The translations under genes were made by a program, and so were the position numbers. A DNA stretch of 64,000 bases from Glycomyces artemisiae (GTDB taxonomy: Bacteria; Actinomycetota; Actinomycetes; Mycobacteriales; Micromonosporaceae), in the NCBI RefSeq assembly GCF_003002955.1, contig NZ_PVTJ01000003.1, forward strand, positions 310,001-374,000, in the 5' to 3' direction. The notes below the pieces were generated by a model. That model searched no databases and was not told the DNA's origin. It saw only the letters and a list, made by a program, of their open reading frames with translations. The number at the start of each line of letters is the position of its first letter. Position 1 is the first letter of the stretch. Below are positions 32,279 to 40,785 of this stretch, piece after piece.

Positions 32279-33322
32279 GTGAACGCCATCGAGTTCGGCA
32301 TCGACAGCTTCGGCGACCTGCCCCGCGACGAGAACGGCCAGGTCACCTCCTATGCCGAGGCCATCCGCGCCACCGTCGAGGAGGCCGTGGTCGCCGACCA
32401 GGCCGGCATCGACGTCGTGGCCCTCGGCGAGCACCACCGGCCCGAGTTCGCGATCTCCTCGCCCGAGACCGTCCTCGCCGGGATCGCCACCAAGACCGAG
32501 CGCATCCGCCTCTCCTCGGGCGTGACCGTCCTCAGCTCCGACGACCCCGTGCGGGTCTTCCAGCGCTTCGCCACGGTCGACGCGCTCTCGAACGGGCGCG
32601 CCGAGATCATCCTCGGCCGCGGCTCCTTCACCGAGGCGTTCCCGCTGTTCGGCTACGACATGGCCGACTACGACGTGCTGTTCGAGGAGAAGATCGACCT
32701 GTTCCACAAGCTCCTCGACGAGCGGCCGGTCACCTGGAAGGGCACGCAGCGCGCGACCCTCGTCGACCAGGACGTGTTCCCCAAGACCGAGTCCGGGCGC
32801 CTGCCCACCTGGGTCGGCGTCGGCGGCAGCCCGCAGTCGGTCGTCCGCACCGCCAAGTACGGCTTCCGCCTCATGCTCGCCGTCATCGGCGGCCCGGCCG
32901 AGCGCTTCGCGCCCTACGTCGACCTGTACCGGCGCGCCGCCGACCAGCTCGGCACCGCCGCCTACCCGGTCGGCCTCCACTCGCCCGGCTTCATCGCCGA
33001 CACCGACGAGGAGGCGAAGGAGCTGTTCTACCCGGGCTACAAGGTCGTCCGCGACCGCATCGGCGCACTCCGCGGCTGGCAGCCGCTGCGCCGCGAGGAG
33101 TTCGACAACGAGGTCGCCCACGGCTCCCTCTACATCGGATCGCCCGAGACGGTGGCCCGCAGGATCGCCGCCGCCGTCCGCGCGCTCGACGTCGGCCGCT
33201 TCGACCTCATCTACTCCGCGGGCGGCGCGATGTCCGCGAGCGCGCGCCTGCACGCCGTCGAACTCTACGGCGACAAGGTGGTCCCGATGGTGAAGGACCT
33301 CCTCGCGGACGGCGCCCGATGA
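32279..33322 (+). CDS. LLM-class flavin-dependent oxidoreductase, 347 aa
   Basis: Luciferase-like monooxygenase fold (TIM barrel): [14 protein letters not shown] start, [75 protein letters not shown] are the canonical strands, followed by [12 protein letters not shown] and [21 protein letters not shown]. It uses FMNH2 or F420H2; substrate unknown. GTG start with AAGGAG seven bases upstream. Its stop overlaps the ATG of the F420-reductase-like gene (ATGA), suggesting the next protein may supply or handle reduced cofactor. Controlled by the flanking MarR operators. Confidence 0.92.
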   Translation: MNAIEFGIDSFGDLPRDENGQVTSYAEAIRATVEEAVVADQAGIDVVALGEHHRPEFAISSPETVLAGIATKTERIRLSSGVTVLSSDDPVRVFQRFATVDALSNGRAEIILGRGSFTEAFPLFGYDMADYDVLFEEKIDLFHKLLDERPVTWKGTQRATLVDQDVFPKTESGRLPTWVGVGGSPQSVVRTAKYGFRLMLAVIGGPAERFAPYVDLYRRAADQLGTAAYPVGLHSPGFIADTDEEAKELFYPGYKVVRDRIGALRGWQPLRREEFDNEVAHGSLYIGSPETVARRIAAAVRALDVGRFDLIYSAGGAMSASARLHAVELYGDKVVPMVKDLLADGAR

Positions 33323-33969
33323 GCCGCCTCCACACGGTCGGCATCCTCGGGGCGGGCAAGGTCGGCACCGTCCTCGCCCGCCTCGCGGTCGCCGCCGGGT
33401 ACCGCGTCCTCATCGCCGGGTCCGGCGACCCCGCGAACATCGCCCTCACCGTCGAGGTCCTCACCCCCGGCGCCGAAGCGGTCGCACCCGACGTCGCGGC
33501 AAGCGAGGCCGGCATCGTGATCCTCGCCCTCCCCCTGGGCAAGTACCGCACGATCCCGGACCCGGGCGACGCGCTCGTCGTCGACGCCATGAACCACTGG
33601 TGGGAGGTCGACGGCCCCCGCGAACGCGTCCTCGACCCTGGCGTCACCTCCAGCGAGGCCGTCCGCAAGCACCTCGGCGCCGACCACTACGCCAAGGCCT
33701 TCAACCACATGGGCTACCACGACCTCGAAGCCGAAGCGCGGCCCGCGGGCGCGAAGGGCCGCAAGGCGATCGCGGTCGCGGGCGACGACGACGCCGACGT
33801 CGCGGCCGTCGCCTCCCTCGTCGACGCCCTCGGCTTCGACCCGGTCCTCGCCGGTCCCCTCGCCGAAGGCGCCCGCATGGAACCTGGCACCCCGGTCTTC
33901 GGCGCCAATGTGGAAGCGCCGGAACTCAAGCGGCTCCTCGGCGCCTCGGGCCCGCCGCAATCCGGTTGA
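33319..33969 (+). CDS. NADPH-F420 reductase-like / NAD(P)-binding oxidoreductase, 216 aa
   Basis: N-terminal Rossmann motif [23 protein letters not shown] (GxGxxG), then VLIAGSGDP, a phosphate-contacting region as in NpdG-like NADP:F420 oxidoreductases, [16 protein letters not shown] and the C-terminal [12 protein letters not shown] and [12 protein letters not shown] segments. Overlaps the upstream luciferase-like gene by four bases, so the two are coupled. It probably transfers hydride between NADPH and a deazaflavin, or reduces the substrate handled by its partner; the exact cofactor cannot be read from sequence. Confidence 0.8.
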   Translation: MSRLHTVGILGAGKVGTVLARLAVAAGYRVLIAGSGDPANIALTVEVLTPGAEAVAPDVAASEAGIVILALPLGKYRTIPDPGDALVVDAMNHWWEVDGPRERVLDPGVTSSEAVRKHLGADHYAKAFNHMGYHDLEAEARPAGAKGRKAIAVAGDDDADVAAVASLVDALGFDPVLAGPLAEGARMEPGTPVFGANVEAPELKRLLGASGPPQSG

Positions 33970-33988
33970 GGAGTCGCAGGGGTCCGGG

Positions 33989-33994
33989 GAGAAT
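33989..33994 (+). promoter_or_regulatory. Putative -10 (GAGAAT) of leaderless transcript
   Basis: GAGAAT-CCCCGC-ATG; six-base spacer to the ATG at 34001, no ribosome site. Confidence 0.35.
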
Positions 33995-34000
33995 CCCCGC

Positions 34001-34843
34001 ATGACTTCAGCGCTTGACGACCTCGCCCGGCTGGGCGATCCGATCGACGCCCGCCCGCTCTTCGCGCCCGAGCACGGGGAGCTGATGTCGCTGCTGCGCG
34101 GCCTCTCCCCCGCCGACTGGACTGCGGAGGCCGTGCCGGGGTGGACGGTGCGCGATCTCGCCGCACACGTGCTGGGCGACTGCTACGGGCGGCTCGGGAG
34201 GCGCGACGGGCACCGGGGCGGGCCGGGGTTCAGGCCGGGCGAGACGCTGGAGGCGTTCATTCACCGCAACAACGACGAGTGGGTCAGGGCGTTCGCGCGG
34301 GTCAGCCCGGCGGCGCTCACCGACACACTGGGGCTGATCGGCGGGCAGACCGCGCAGTACTTCGCCGGGGCGGACCTCGACGCTCCCGCGCTCGGGGTGT
34401 CGTGGGCCGGGGCGGACCCGGCGCCCATGTGGCTCGACGCAGCCCGGGAGTTCACCGAGATGTGGACCCACCGGCAACAGATCCGCCACGCGGTCGGGCT
34501 GGACACCGACGACGATCCGCGGTTCCTGTCGCTCGTACTGGACGCCTTCATGCGGGCGCTGCCGCACACCATGCGGGATACGAAGGCGCCCAACGGGACC
34601 CAGGTACGGATCACTGTTCCGGGCCCGGCGGGCGGCGCCTGGCACGTCACGGCCGCCGACGAGCGGTGGTCCCTCGCCGAGCCCGTCACGCGACCCGCCG
34701 CGGCGGTCGAACTCGACGCCGAGACCGCCTGGCGCCTGTGCGCCCGCGGCCTCGAACCAGACGCGGCGCTGGCCCGCGCCCGCGTCGACGGCGACGCCGA
34801 CCTGGCCGCGGCCGCGTGTCAGATCGTGTCGATCGTCTACTGA
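34001..34843 (+). CDS. Maleylpyruvate isomerase-type mycothiol-dependent enzyme (DinB-like), 280 aa
   Basis: DinB/MDMPI four-helix fold: GLSPADWTAEAVPGWTVRDLAAHVLGD carries the first metal-site histidine; FTEMWTHRQQIRHAVG supplies the other two. Its C-terminal MDMPI_C-like half includes AWHVTAADERWSL. Family members use mycothiol or act as metal-dependent thiol transferases. The start ATG 34001 lies 32 bases after the previous stop with its own -10-like hexamer. The name maleylpyruvate isomerase is family-level; no aromatic degradation genes are nearby. Confidence 0.87.
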   Translation: MTSALDDLARLGDPIDARPLFAPEHGELMSLLRGLSPADWTAEAVPGWTVRDLAAHVLGDCYGRLGRRDGHRGGPGFRPGETLEAFIHRNNDEWVRAFARVSPAALTDTLGLIGGQTAQYFAGADLDAPALGVSWAGADPAPMWLDAAREFTEMWTHRQQIRHAVGLDTDDDPRFLSLVLDAFMRALPHTMRDTKAPNGTQVRITVPGPAGGAWHVTAADERWSLAEPVTRPAAAVELDAETAWRLCARGLEPDAALARARVDGDADLAAAACQIVSIVY

Positions 34844-34983
34844 CGAGTGCGCCCCGCACCGGTCTCCCTCGTTCGAGTGAGCCTTGTGTCGGATCATGGG
34901 CAGTCGTGTGGAGATGTGGGAGCGCGTCCGGAGAATGAACGGGACACAAGTCCACGTTGTCCGGTCTGCCGTGAGGTGTCTCC

Positions 34984-35817
34984 TTGCATGGTCACCAGCC
35001 GCCCCCGCGGGGTGTCGCCGCAAAACTGATCGTCCTGCTGCACGAACTCGCCGCCCACCGCGAACCGGTGGGCGTCACGCATCTGTCCAGGCGCACCCGC
35101 CTGCCGAAGTCCACCGTCCACCGACTCCTCGCCGATCTGGAGGCGGGCGGGGTCGTCGACCGCACCGGGCGCCGCTACGCCCTCGCCGGAACCCCGGTGT
35201 GGCACGGCCCCGGGCCTCAGCACGAGGCGCGGCTGCACAAGGTGCTCAAGCCGTTCCTGCTGGAGCTGTACCAGGGCACCGGCCACGTGGTGACCCTCGC
35301 GACGGCGAACGGCCACATGGCGCGGTTCCTCGACGTGCTGTACCCGCGCCGGTTCACCGACGCGATCCTGCGGACCGCCGCGTCGGTCCCGCTGCACTGC
35401 ACCGCCACCGGGAAGGCGATCCTCGCCTATGACCCCGCGGCGGCCGAGGCGTACCTCCGGGAGGTCACGCTGGTCCGGTTGACGCGCAACACGATCGGTA
35501 CGAGGCGGGAGCTGGACCGGGACCTCGTGGAGGCGCGGCTGCGCGGGGTCGCGCTCGACCGCGAGGAGCACCTGCCCGGGTTCTGGGGCGCGGCCGCGCC
35601 GGTCCTCGGGGGCCGCGGGACCGCCGTCGCCGCCCTCGGGCTGGCCGGGCCCGTGCGCGGGTTCCAGCCCGCCGAGCACGTGGCCCAGCTGCGCGCGATC
35701 GCCAGGGCCGCATCCGAGGCGGTGCTCCGCCTCGACGTTCCGGCAGGCGGAACAACGGCGTTCCGGGAACCGGAACGTTCCGCGCAGACCGGACCGGACG
35801 GCACCGATCCTCCATAG
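34984..35817 (+). CDS. IclR-family transcriptional regulator, 277 aa
   Basis: N-terminal winged helix AAKLIVLLHELAAHREPVGVTHLSRRTRLPKSTVHRLLADLEAGGVVDRTGRRYALA, then the IclR effector domain (ATANGHMARFLDVL, SVPLHCTATGKAILAY, LTRNTI, DREEHLPGFWGAAAPVLGGRGTAVAALGLAGPVRGF). The likely start is TTG 34984 with GAGGTG upstream; no ATG or GTG in frame fits better. The last ~80 bases of the gene hold three GTTCCG-type palindromes that lie just before the promoter of the next operon. It is therefore the probable pathway regulator of the polyketide-like genes, ten bases downstream. Confidence 0.88.
   Translation: MHGHQPPPRGVAAKLIVLLHELAAHREPVGVTHLSRRTRLPKSTVHRLLADLEAGGVVDRTGRRYALAGTPVWHGPGPQHEARLHKVLKPFLLELYQGTGHVVTLATANGHMARFLDVLYPRRFTDAILRTAASVPLHCTATGKAILAYDPAAAEAYLREVTLVRLTRNTIGTRRELDRDLVEARLRGVALDREEHLPGFWGAAAPVLGGRGTAVAALGLAGPVRGFQPAEHVAQLRAIARAASEAVLRLDVPAGGTTAFREPERSAQTGPDGTDPP
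35737..35782. promoter_or_regulatory. Cluster of three GTTCCG-type palindromes, candidate IclR operator
   Basis: GTTCCG-N5-CGGAAC at 35737-35753; CGTTCCGG-GAA-CCGGAACG at 35759-35777; CGGAACGTTCCG at 35771-35782. They lie in the 3' coding end of the IclR gene and stop 32 bases before the TAGCCT hexamer of the downstream operon, where a bound regulator could repress or activate it. GTTCCG/CGGAAC half-sites are of the kind used by IclR proteins. Confidence 0.6.
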
Positions 35818-35820
35818 CCT
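35815..35820 (+). promoter_or_regulatory. Putative -10 (TAGCCT) of the polyketide-like operon
   Basis: TAGCCT-CAGTCC-ATG places the hexamer six bases before the ATG at 35827. It overlaps the stop codon of the IclR gene, and no ribosome site is present. Confidence 0.45.
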
Positions 35821-35826
35821 CAGTCC

Positions 35827-36540
35827 ATGCCAGTGCACACCATCCCGGTCGTCGGGCGGCCCTTCGCCCGCTTCGCCGGACAGGTCGGGGGTCTCACCGC
35901 CGACGCGGCCCTCGCCGGGCTCCAGGACGGGTCGATCAGCGGCACGGTCGTCCTGCGCCCCGGCCAAGGCCTCACCGAGGACGAGTGGAACGCGATCAGC
36001 GCCGCGGCGGCCGCCGAAGCCCGCCGCGAACCCGTCCTCGCCGAAGCGGGCCTGTACAAGCGGGACCCGCGCAACATCCTCATCGGCGACCTCGAACAGG
36101 TCGCGTGGCGCCACTGGCGGGCCGTGCTCGCCGTCCACGCGGACAACGCCGTCCTCGCCGACCACGACAACGCGACCGCCCACATTCCCGGCATGGTCGA
36201 GGTGGAGGCCTGCGCCCAGATGGCGATGGCCGCCACCGAGCAGTACCTGGTCCCCTCCAGCGGCGACCACGTCTTCACCACGAAGCGGCTCGACATCGAG
36301 TTCACGACGTTCCTCTTCCCGCTCGCGGCCACGGTGGAACTGCGCGCCGACCGCGCCGACTGGCCCCGGCCCGAAGTCCTCGCCGCCGACTTCACCGCCA
36401 CGATCGTCCAGGCAGGACTGACCGTGGCCGTGATGCGGTTCCAGGCCAGGGTGTTCGAGCGCGGGTTCTTCGACCGACTCGAAAGCGAGCGCGCCCGCGA
36501 CGCCGTCGCGGCCCGACCCGACCTTTTGGAGCAGCGATGA
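35827..36540 (+). CDS. AfsA-type hotdog-fold protein, candidate dehydratase, 237 aa
   Basis: A single AfsA-like hotdog repeat: AVLADHDNATAHIPGMVEVEACAQMAMAATEQY contains the HxPGM signature (H119) and the following Glu (E127) on the central helix, the position of the catalytic acid in FabA/FabZ dehydratases. True AfsA butenolide synthases have two repeats, so this is a one-domain relative. Residues 145-215 (DIEFTTFLFPLAATVELRA) complete the fold. It heads an operon with KR, ACP and KS genes, so dehydration of beta-hydroxyacyl-ACP is the likely job; butenolide-type condensation is the alternative. ATGA overlap with the ketoreductase gene. Confidence 0.75.
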   Translation: MPVHTIPVVGRPFARFAGQVGGLTADAALAGLQDGSISGTVVLRPGQGLTEDEWNAISAAAAAEARREPVLAEAGLYKRDPRNILIGDLEQVAWRHWRAVLAVHADNAVLADHDNATAHIPGMVEVEACAQMAMAATEQYLVPSSGDHVFTTKRLDIEFTTFLFPLAATVELRADRADWPRPEVLAADFTATIVQAGLTVAVMRFQARVFERGFFDRLESERARDAVAARPDLLEQR

Positions 36541-37340
36541 ACACCCTCGAAGGCAAGCGCATCCTCGTCACCGGGGCCTCCCGCGGCATCGGCCGGGCCA
36601 TCGCGCTCGGCGCCGCCGCGGCCGGAGCCGACGTGGCGGTCCTCGCCCGCAGCGCCGAGACCCTCGACGCCGTGGCCGCGGAGGTCAAGGACCTCGGCCG
36701 CCGGGCCGTCCCGGTCGTCTGCGACGTCACCGACCCCGCCCGCCTCGACGCGGCCTTCGCGGAGGCCGCCGACGGCCTCGGGGGCCTCGACACCGTCGTC
36801 AACAACGCGGGCGGGTTCTACCACTCCGGGCCGTTCCTCGAACTGACGCAAGGCGACTGGGAACGCACGAGGGGCCTCAACATCGACCCCACGGTGCAGC
36901 TGCTGCGCCTCGCCGGAGCGCACATGGCCGCGAACGGCGGCGGCTCGGTCCTCAACGTCACCTCCATCGCCGGGCTCGGCGGCGCGCCGCGCCTGTCGCT
37001 GTACGCGGTCTGCAAGGCCGCCATGGTGTCCCTGACCAAGACCCTCGCCGTCGAATGGGCCGCGCACGACATCCGCGTCAACGCCATCGCGCCCGGCTGG
37101 ATCGACACGAAGCTCACCAGCGGCTTCACCTCCCACCCGCAGGTGAAGGAGGCCCTCCAGCAGGAGGTCCCCCAGAACCGCTGGGCCGCACCCGAGGACG
37201 TGGCCGACGCCGCGGTCTTCCTGTCGGGCGACGGCGCCCGCCTCATCACCGGGGCCGTCCTCGTCCTCGACGGCGGCCTCACCAGCCAGCTCTCCGCGGT
37301 CGCCCGCGGCCTCCTCGGCGTCGGCCGCGCCGCCGCCTGA
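36537..37340 (+). CDS. SDR-family 3-oxoacyl-ACP reductase (FabG-like ketoreductase), 267 aa
   Basis: Classical short-chain dehydrogenase: ILVTGASRGIGRAIAL (NADPH-binding TGxxxGIG), DTVVNNAGG, catalytic S-Y-K as NVTSIAG, LYAVCKAAM, and VNAIAPGWIDTKL. The family ketoreductase wording and its position between the hotdog protein and an acyl carrier protein indicate that it reduces beta-ketoacyl-ACP during chain building. The start overlaps the previous stop (ATGA). The serine and tyrosine are both present, so it should be active. Confidence 0.92.
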   Translation: MNTLEGKRILVTGASRGIGRAIALGAAAAGADVAVLARSAETLDAVAAEVKDLGRRAVPVVCDVTDPARLDAAFAEAADGLGGLDTVVNNAGGFYHSGPFLELTQGDWERTRGLNIDPTVQLLRLAGAHMAANGGGSVLNVTSIAGLGGAPRLSLYAVCKAAMVSLTKTLAVEWAAHDIRVNAIAPGWIDTKLTSGFTSHPQVKEALQQEVPQNRWAAPEDVADAAVFLSGDGARLITGAVLVLDGGLTSQLSAVARGLLGVGRAAA

Positions 37341-37356
37341 TCCGAAAGGGACCACG

Positions 37357-37593
37357 ATGTCCGACGCCCTGACCGCCAAGGCCCGCGAGCTCGTCGCCCG
37401 CATCCTCGAAATCGCCCCCGACGAGGTCGCCGACGACGCGGACTTCCGCGACGACCTCGAAGCGGACTCCCTCCAGCTCGCCGAGATCAACGCCGTCCTC
37501 GAAGACGACCTCGGCCTCGACACGCTCGCCGGGGAGCCTCCCGCGAGCTTCGCGGAGATCCGGGACCTGCTCGCCGCCAAGGCGGCGCGGTGA
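37357..37593 (+). CDS. Acyl carrier protein, 78 aa
   Basis: Typical ACP length and acidity. The phosphopantetheine site is LEADSLQLAEI with Ser38. Helix I KARELVARILEIAPDEV and helix III region DTLAGEPPASFAEIRDLLA are complete. AAAGGGA lies seven bases before ATG 37357. Its stop overlaps the GTG of the ketosynthase gene (GTGA), consistent with stoichiometric production of carrier and synthase. It needs a phosphopantetheinyl transferase from elsewhere; none is in the window. Confidence 0.95.
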   Translation: MSDALTAKARELVARILEIAPDEVADDADFRDDLEADSLQLAEINAVLEDDLGLDTLAGEPPASFAEIRDLLAAKAAR

Positions 37594-38801
37594 ACGCGCG
37601 CCGCGTCGCCATCACCGGCGTCGGCCCGGTCAGCCCCATCGGCACCGGCCGCGCCGCGTTCGAAGCAGCGCTCCTGGCCGGGCGCAGCGGGCAGCGCACC
37701 GTCACCGCGTTCGACCCCTCGGGATTCCAGATCCGCCACGGCTGCGAAGTGCCCGGCTTCGAACCCGCCGCATGGCTCGAACGCCTCGACCCGGCCGCCA
37801 CCGGTCGCGGCGCCGCCTTCGCCGTCGCGGCCGCCCGGCTCGCGCTCGCCGACGCCGGACTGGACCCGGCGGACCTGCGCGACGAGGCGGTGCTCATCGT
37901 CTTGGGCACCAGCGACACCGAGGCCCAGGAGGAGGACCGGCTCGCCGCCGAGGCCGCCGCCGCGGGGCCCGCCGGGTTCACGCGGGCCACGGCAGCCCGG
38001 TACACGGGCGGGACGGCCGTGCAGGTCGCCCGCGACCTCGCGCTCCCGAGCGCCGAGCCGGTCGACGTGTCGGCGGCGTGCGCGGCCGGGAACCACGCGA
38101 TCGGGCACGGGCTCGACGCGATCCGCCTGGGGCACGCCGACATCGCGCTGTGCGGCGGCGCGGACTCGTTCTCGCGCCGCATGTTCGCCTCGTTCCACCG
38201 CGTCGGCACCCTCGCGCCCGACGCGTGCCGGCCCTTCGACGCCGACCGCGCCGGGACCGTCGTCGGCGAAGGCGCGGGCGTGCTCGTCCTCGAAGCGCTC
38301 GACCGGGCCAGGGCCCGCGGGGCGCGGATCGTCGGGGAGCTCGTGGGCGCCGCCGCCAATTGCGATGCGCGCCATCCCGTCGCGCCCGACACGGCGTCGG
38401 TGGCCGAGTGCGTCAGGCTGGCACACCTCGATGCCGATATAACCCCAGATGACGTGGACGCGATCTTCGCGCACGGCACCGGGACGCCCGTCAACGACGT
38501 CAACGAGGCGCGCTCGATGCGCAAGGTCTTCGGCGACCGGCTCCCGCCCGTCGTCGCCGTCAAGTCGATGCTCGGCCACGCCATGGGCGCGTCCTCCGCG
38601 CTCGGTGCCATCGCCGCGTCCGTGGCGCTCGACGCGCAGTTCCTGCCGCCCACGGTCAACCACCGCCGCACCGATCCCGAGTGCGACGTGGACTGCGTGC
38701 CCGGGACCGGCCGGCCGGCGAAGCTGCGGGTGGTGGAGAACCACGGCTTCGGGTTCGGCGGCTCCAACGCCGTCGTCCTCATCGCGAAGGCCGCCGCGTG
38801 A
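37590..38801 (+). CDS. Beta-ketoacyl-ACP synthase II / KS-alpha, 403 aa
   Basis: Condensing enzyme of the FabF/type II polyketide KS class. Nucleophile C164 in DVSAACAAGNHAIG, H295 in FAHGTGTPVND, K325 and H330 in AVKSMLGHAMGAS: the full Cys-His-His set with the conserved lysine. The C-terminus NHGFGFGGSNAVVLI is the canonical thiolase-fold ending. Normal length. It overlaps both neighbours (ACP upstream, dead KS homologue downstream), the arrangement of KS-alpha/KS-beta pairs. Likely performs decarboxylative Claisen condensation with malonyl-ACP. Contains a notably less GC-biased patch near 38350-38450 but the frame is intact. Confidence 0.94.
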   Translation: MNARRVAITGVGPVSPIGTGRAAFEAALLAGRSGQRTVTAFDPSGFQIRHGCEVPGFEPAAWLERLDPAATGRGAAFAVAAARLALADAGLDPADLRDEAVLIVLGTSDTEAQEEDRLAAEAAAAGPAGFTRATAARYTGGTAVQVARDLALPSAEPVDVSAACAAGNHAIGHGLDAIRLGHADIALCGGADSFSRRMFASFHRVGTLAPDACRPFDADRAGTVVGEGAGVLVLEALDRARARGARIVGELVGAAANCDARHPVAPDTASVAECVRLAHLDADITPDDVDAIFAHGTGTPVNDVNEARSMRKVFGDRLPPVVAVKSMLGHAMGASSALGAIAASVALDAQFLPPTVNHRRTDPECDVDCVPGTGRPAKLRVVENHGFGFGGSNAVVLIAKAAA

Positions 38802-39778
38802 GCGCCGTGCGCATCGCCGACCGCGCCGCCTGGACCGCGGACGGCACCGGTGTCCGGCACGGCGACGACCTGCCGCCCGGCGGCGTGCTCCCCGTCCGCG
38901 ACTTCGACCCCGCGATCGCCATCGGCCCCAAGGGCATCCGGTCCATGGACCGCGCCACCGCCCTCGCCGTCGCCACCACCGGCCGCCTCCTCGACCGCAC
39001 CGAGCCCGCCGACCGGTCCCGGACCGCGCTCGTCCTCGCGACTACCGCCGGAAGCCTCCAGACCATGCTCGACCTCGGCGTCGACTCGCTCACCAAGCCC
39101 CGGCCGCACCAGGTCGACCCGGGCCGCATCCCCGTCGGGGTCATGAACTACGCCGCGGGCCAGTGCGCCATCCGCCACCGCATCACCGGGCCGGGCGTCA
39201 TCCTCCCCGGCGGGCGCATCGCCCCGGTGCTGGCCGTCCGGTTCGCCCAGCGGCTCCTGGCCTCCGGCCGCGCCGACCAGGTCCTGTGCGGCGCCAGCGA
39301 AGAGGCCACGCCCGCGCGGGCCTGGCTCGAACACCGGACCCGTCCCGCGCACGCACCCGACGTCCCCGTCGGCGAGGGCTGCGCGATGCTGCGCCTCACC
39401 GCCAACTCGGGGACCGGACCGCGGATCACCGCCGCCGCAACCGAACTCGACTGCACCGGCGATCCGGCAGGGACGCTCGCGACCGCGCTGCGCCGCGCGC
39501 TCGCCGCGTCCGGGACCGCGCCTGAGGAGGTCCGCACCGTCGCGGGCACCGCCGCGCTCGACGGCCACGGAGACGCCGAACGGCAAGCGCTTCGGGCCGT
39601 CCTCGGCCCCCGCGCACCCCGGCCGCGGACCGTCCACACCCGACTCGGCGACACCTCCGCCGCCGCGGTCGGGTTCGCCCTCCTCGACGCGCTCGACAAC
39701 ACCGAAGCCGGAGACGCGTTCGCCGTCACCGTCCTCGACCGCCGCGGCCTCGCGGGCTGCCTCATCGGAAGGGCCTGA
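38798..39778 (+). CDS. Catalytically dead ketosynthase homologue (KS-beta / chain-length-factor-like), 326 aa
   Basis: Thiolase-fold KS relative co-translated with the active KS (GTGA overlap). By eye, GPGVILPGGRIAPVLA aligns with the nucleophile loop (no Cys near residue 140), RTVAGTAALDGHGDAE replaces the HGTGTPxND motif (first His lost), and HTRLGDTSAAA replaces KSMLGHAMGA (second His and Lys lost). All catalytic residues are therefore gone, as in chain-length factors, but the usual active-site Gln of CLFs is not seen and the protein is about 80 residues shorter than normal KS proteins. Probably forms a heterodimer with KS-alpha and sets chain length. Assignment is inference from order and motifs. 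Confidence 0.8.
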   Translation: MSAVRIADRAAWTADGTGVRHGDDLPPGGVLPVRDFDPAIAIGPKGIRSMDRATALAVATTGRLLDRTEPADRSRTALVLATTAGSLQTMLDLGVDSLTKPRPHQVDPGRIPVGVMNYAAGQCAIRHRITGPGVILPGGRIAPVLAVRFAQRLLASGRADQVLCGASEEATPARAWLEHRTRPAHAPDVPVGEGCAMLRLTANSGTGPRITAAATELDCTGDPAGTLATALRRALAASGTAPEEVRTVAGTAALDGHGDAERQALRAVLGPRAPRPRTVHTRLGDTSAAAVGFALLDALDNTEAGDAFAVTVLDRRGLAGCLIGRA

Positions 39779-39780
39779 CC

Positions 39781-40785
39781 ATGACCGCGTGGGGCCTCCT
39801 CGGAACCGGCGCGTACGCGCCCGCGAGGGCCGCGGGCAACGCCGAACTCGCCGCCGCCCTCGACATCGACCCGCAGCGCATCCTCGATTCCACCGGCATC
39901 CGCGAACGCCGCCGCGCCGACGCGACCGAAGCCGCCTCCGATCTGGCCGCCCGCGCCGCCGAAGCCGCGCTCGAACAGGCCGGATGCGACGCCGCGGACC
40001 TCGACCTCCTCGTCGTCGGCACCTCCACCCCCGACGAACTCGGCCCCGCGACGGCCTGCCGCGTCCAGGCGCTCCTGGGCGCGCGCCGCGCCGTCGCATT
40101 CGACATCGGCGCCGCCTGCTCCGGGTACCTGTTCGGCCTCAAGGTCGCCCGCGACTGGCTCGCGGGCGCCGGGCGCGGACGTGCGCTCGTCGTCGGCGCC
40201 GAGGTCTACTCCCGCTTCCTCGACCCCGCCGACCGCGCAACGGCCGTGCTCTTCGGCGACGGCGCCGGAGCCAGCGTCGTCGGGCCCGTCCCCGCGGGCA
40301 CCGGCATCGAGTCCGTGCGGCTCGGCGCCGACGGGACCCGCGCGGGCTCGGTCCTCATCCCCGCGGGAGGCAGCCGCCGCCCCGCCGACCCCGGCACGGT
40401 TCGCGAAGGCGCCCACCGCATCCGCATGGACGCGCCCGCGATCCGCCGCGCCTTCCCCGAGCTGTTCGACCTGGCGATCGGCGAGATCCTCGCCGCGCAC
40501 GGCCTCAAGCTGGACGACATCGACCTGGTCGTCCCGCACCAGCCCAATCCGCGGACCCTGCGCCGCTACGCCGAGCACGCCGGCATCCCGCAGGACCGGC
40601 TCGCCGTCATCGGCGAACATCTCGGCAACATCGGCGCCGCGTCGATCCCCGCCGCGCTCGCCGCCGCCGAGGCCGACGGGCGCCTCAAGGACGGCGACCG
40701 CGTGCTCCTCGCCGCCGTCGGCGCCGGACTCACGTGGGGTTCGGCGCTCATCACCTGGACCCGCCCCGGGAAGGACTCCGCATGA
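39781..40785 (+). CDS. Beta-ketoacyl-ACP synthase III (FabH-like), 334 aa
   Basis: KAS III with the complete triad: C113 in FDIGAACSGYLFGL, H253 in VVPHQPN and N283 in EHLGNIGAASIP. N-terminal GLLGTGAYAPAR and ILDSTGIRERR are also characteristic. FabH enzymes start chains from acyl-CoA primers. Here it follows the KS pair by two bases and overlaps the acyl-CoA oxidase-like gene (ATGA), suggesting a dedicated starter-unit step in this operon rather than primary fatty-acid synthesis. Confidence 0.94.
   Translation: MTAWGLLGTGAYAPARAAGNAELAAALDIDPQRILDSTGIRERRRADATEAASDLAARAAEAALEQAGCDAADLDLLVVGTSTPDELGPATACRVQALLGARRAVAFDIGAACSGYLFGLKVARDWLAGAGRGRALVVGAEVYSRFLDPADRATAVLFGDGAGASVVGPVPAGTGIESVRLGADGTRAGSVLIPAGGSRRPADPGTVREGAHRIRMDAPAIRRAFPELFDLAIGEILAAHGLKLDDIDLVVPHQPNPRTLRRYAEHAGIPQDRLAVIGEHLGNIGAASIPAALAAAEADGRLKDGDRVLLAAVGAGLTWGSALITWTRPGKDSA

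Noticed and set aside
34883-34950. CTTGTGTC / GACACAAG inverted repeat upstream of the IclR gene as operator
   Set aside because: Arms are 52 bases apart and unlike the GTTCCG palindromes next to the target operon; too weak to list.
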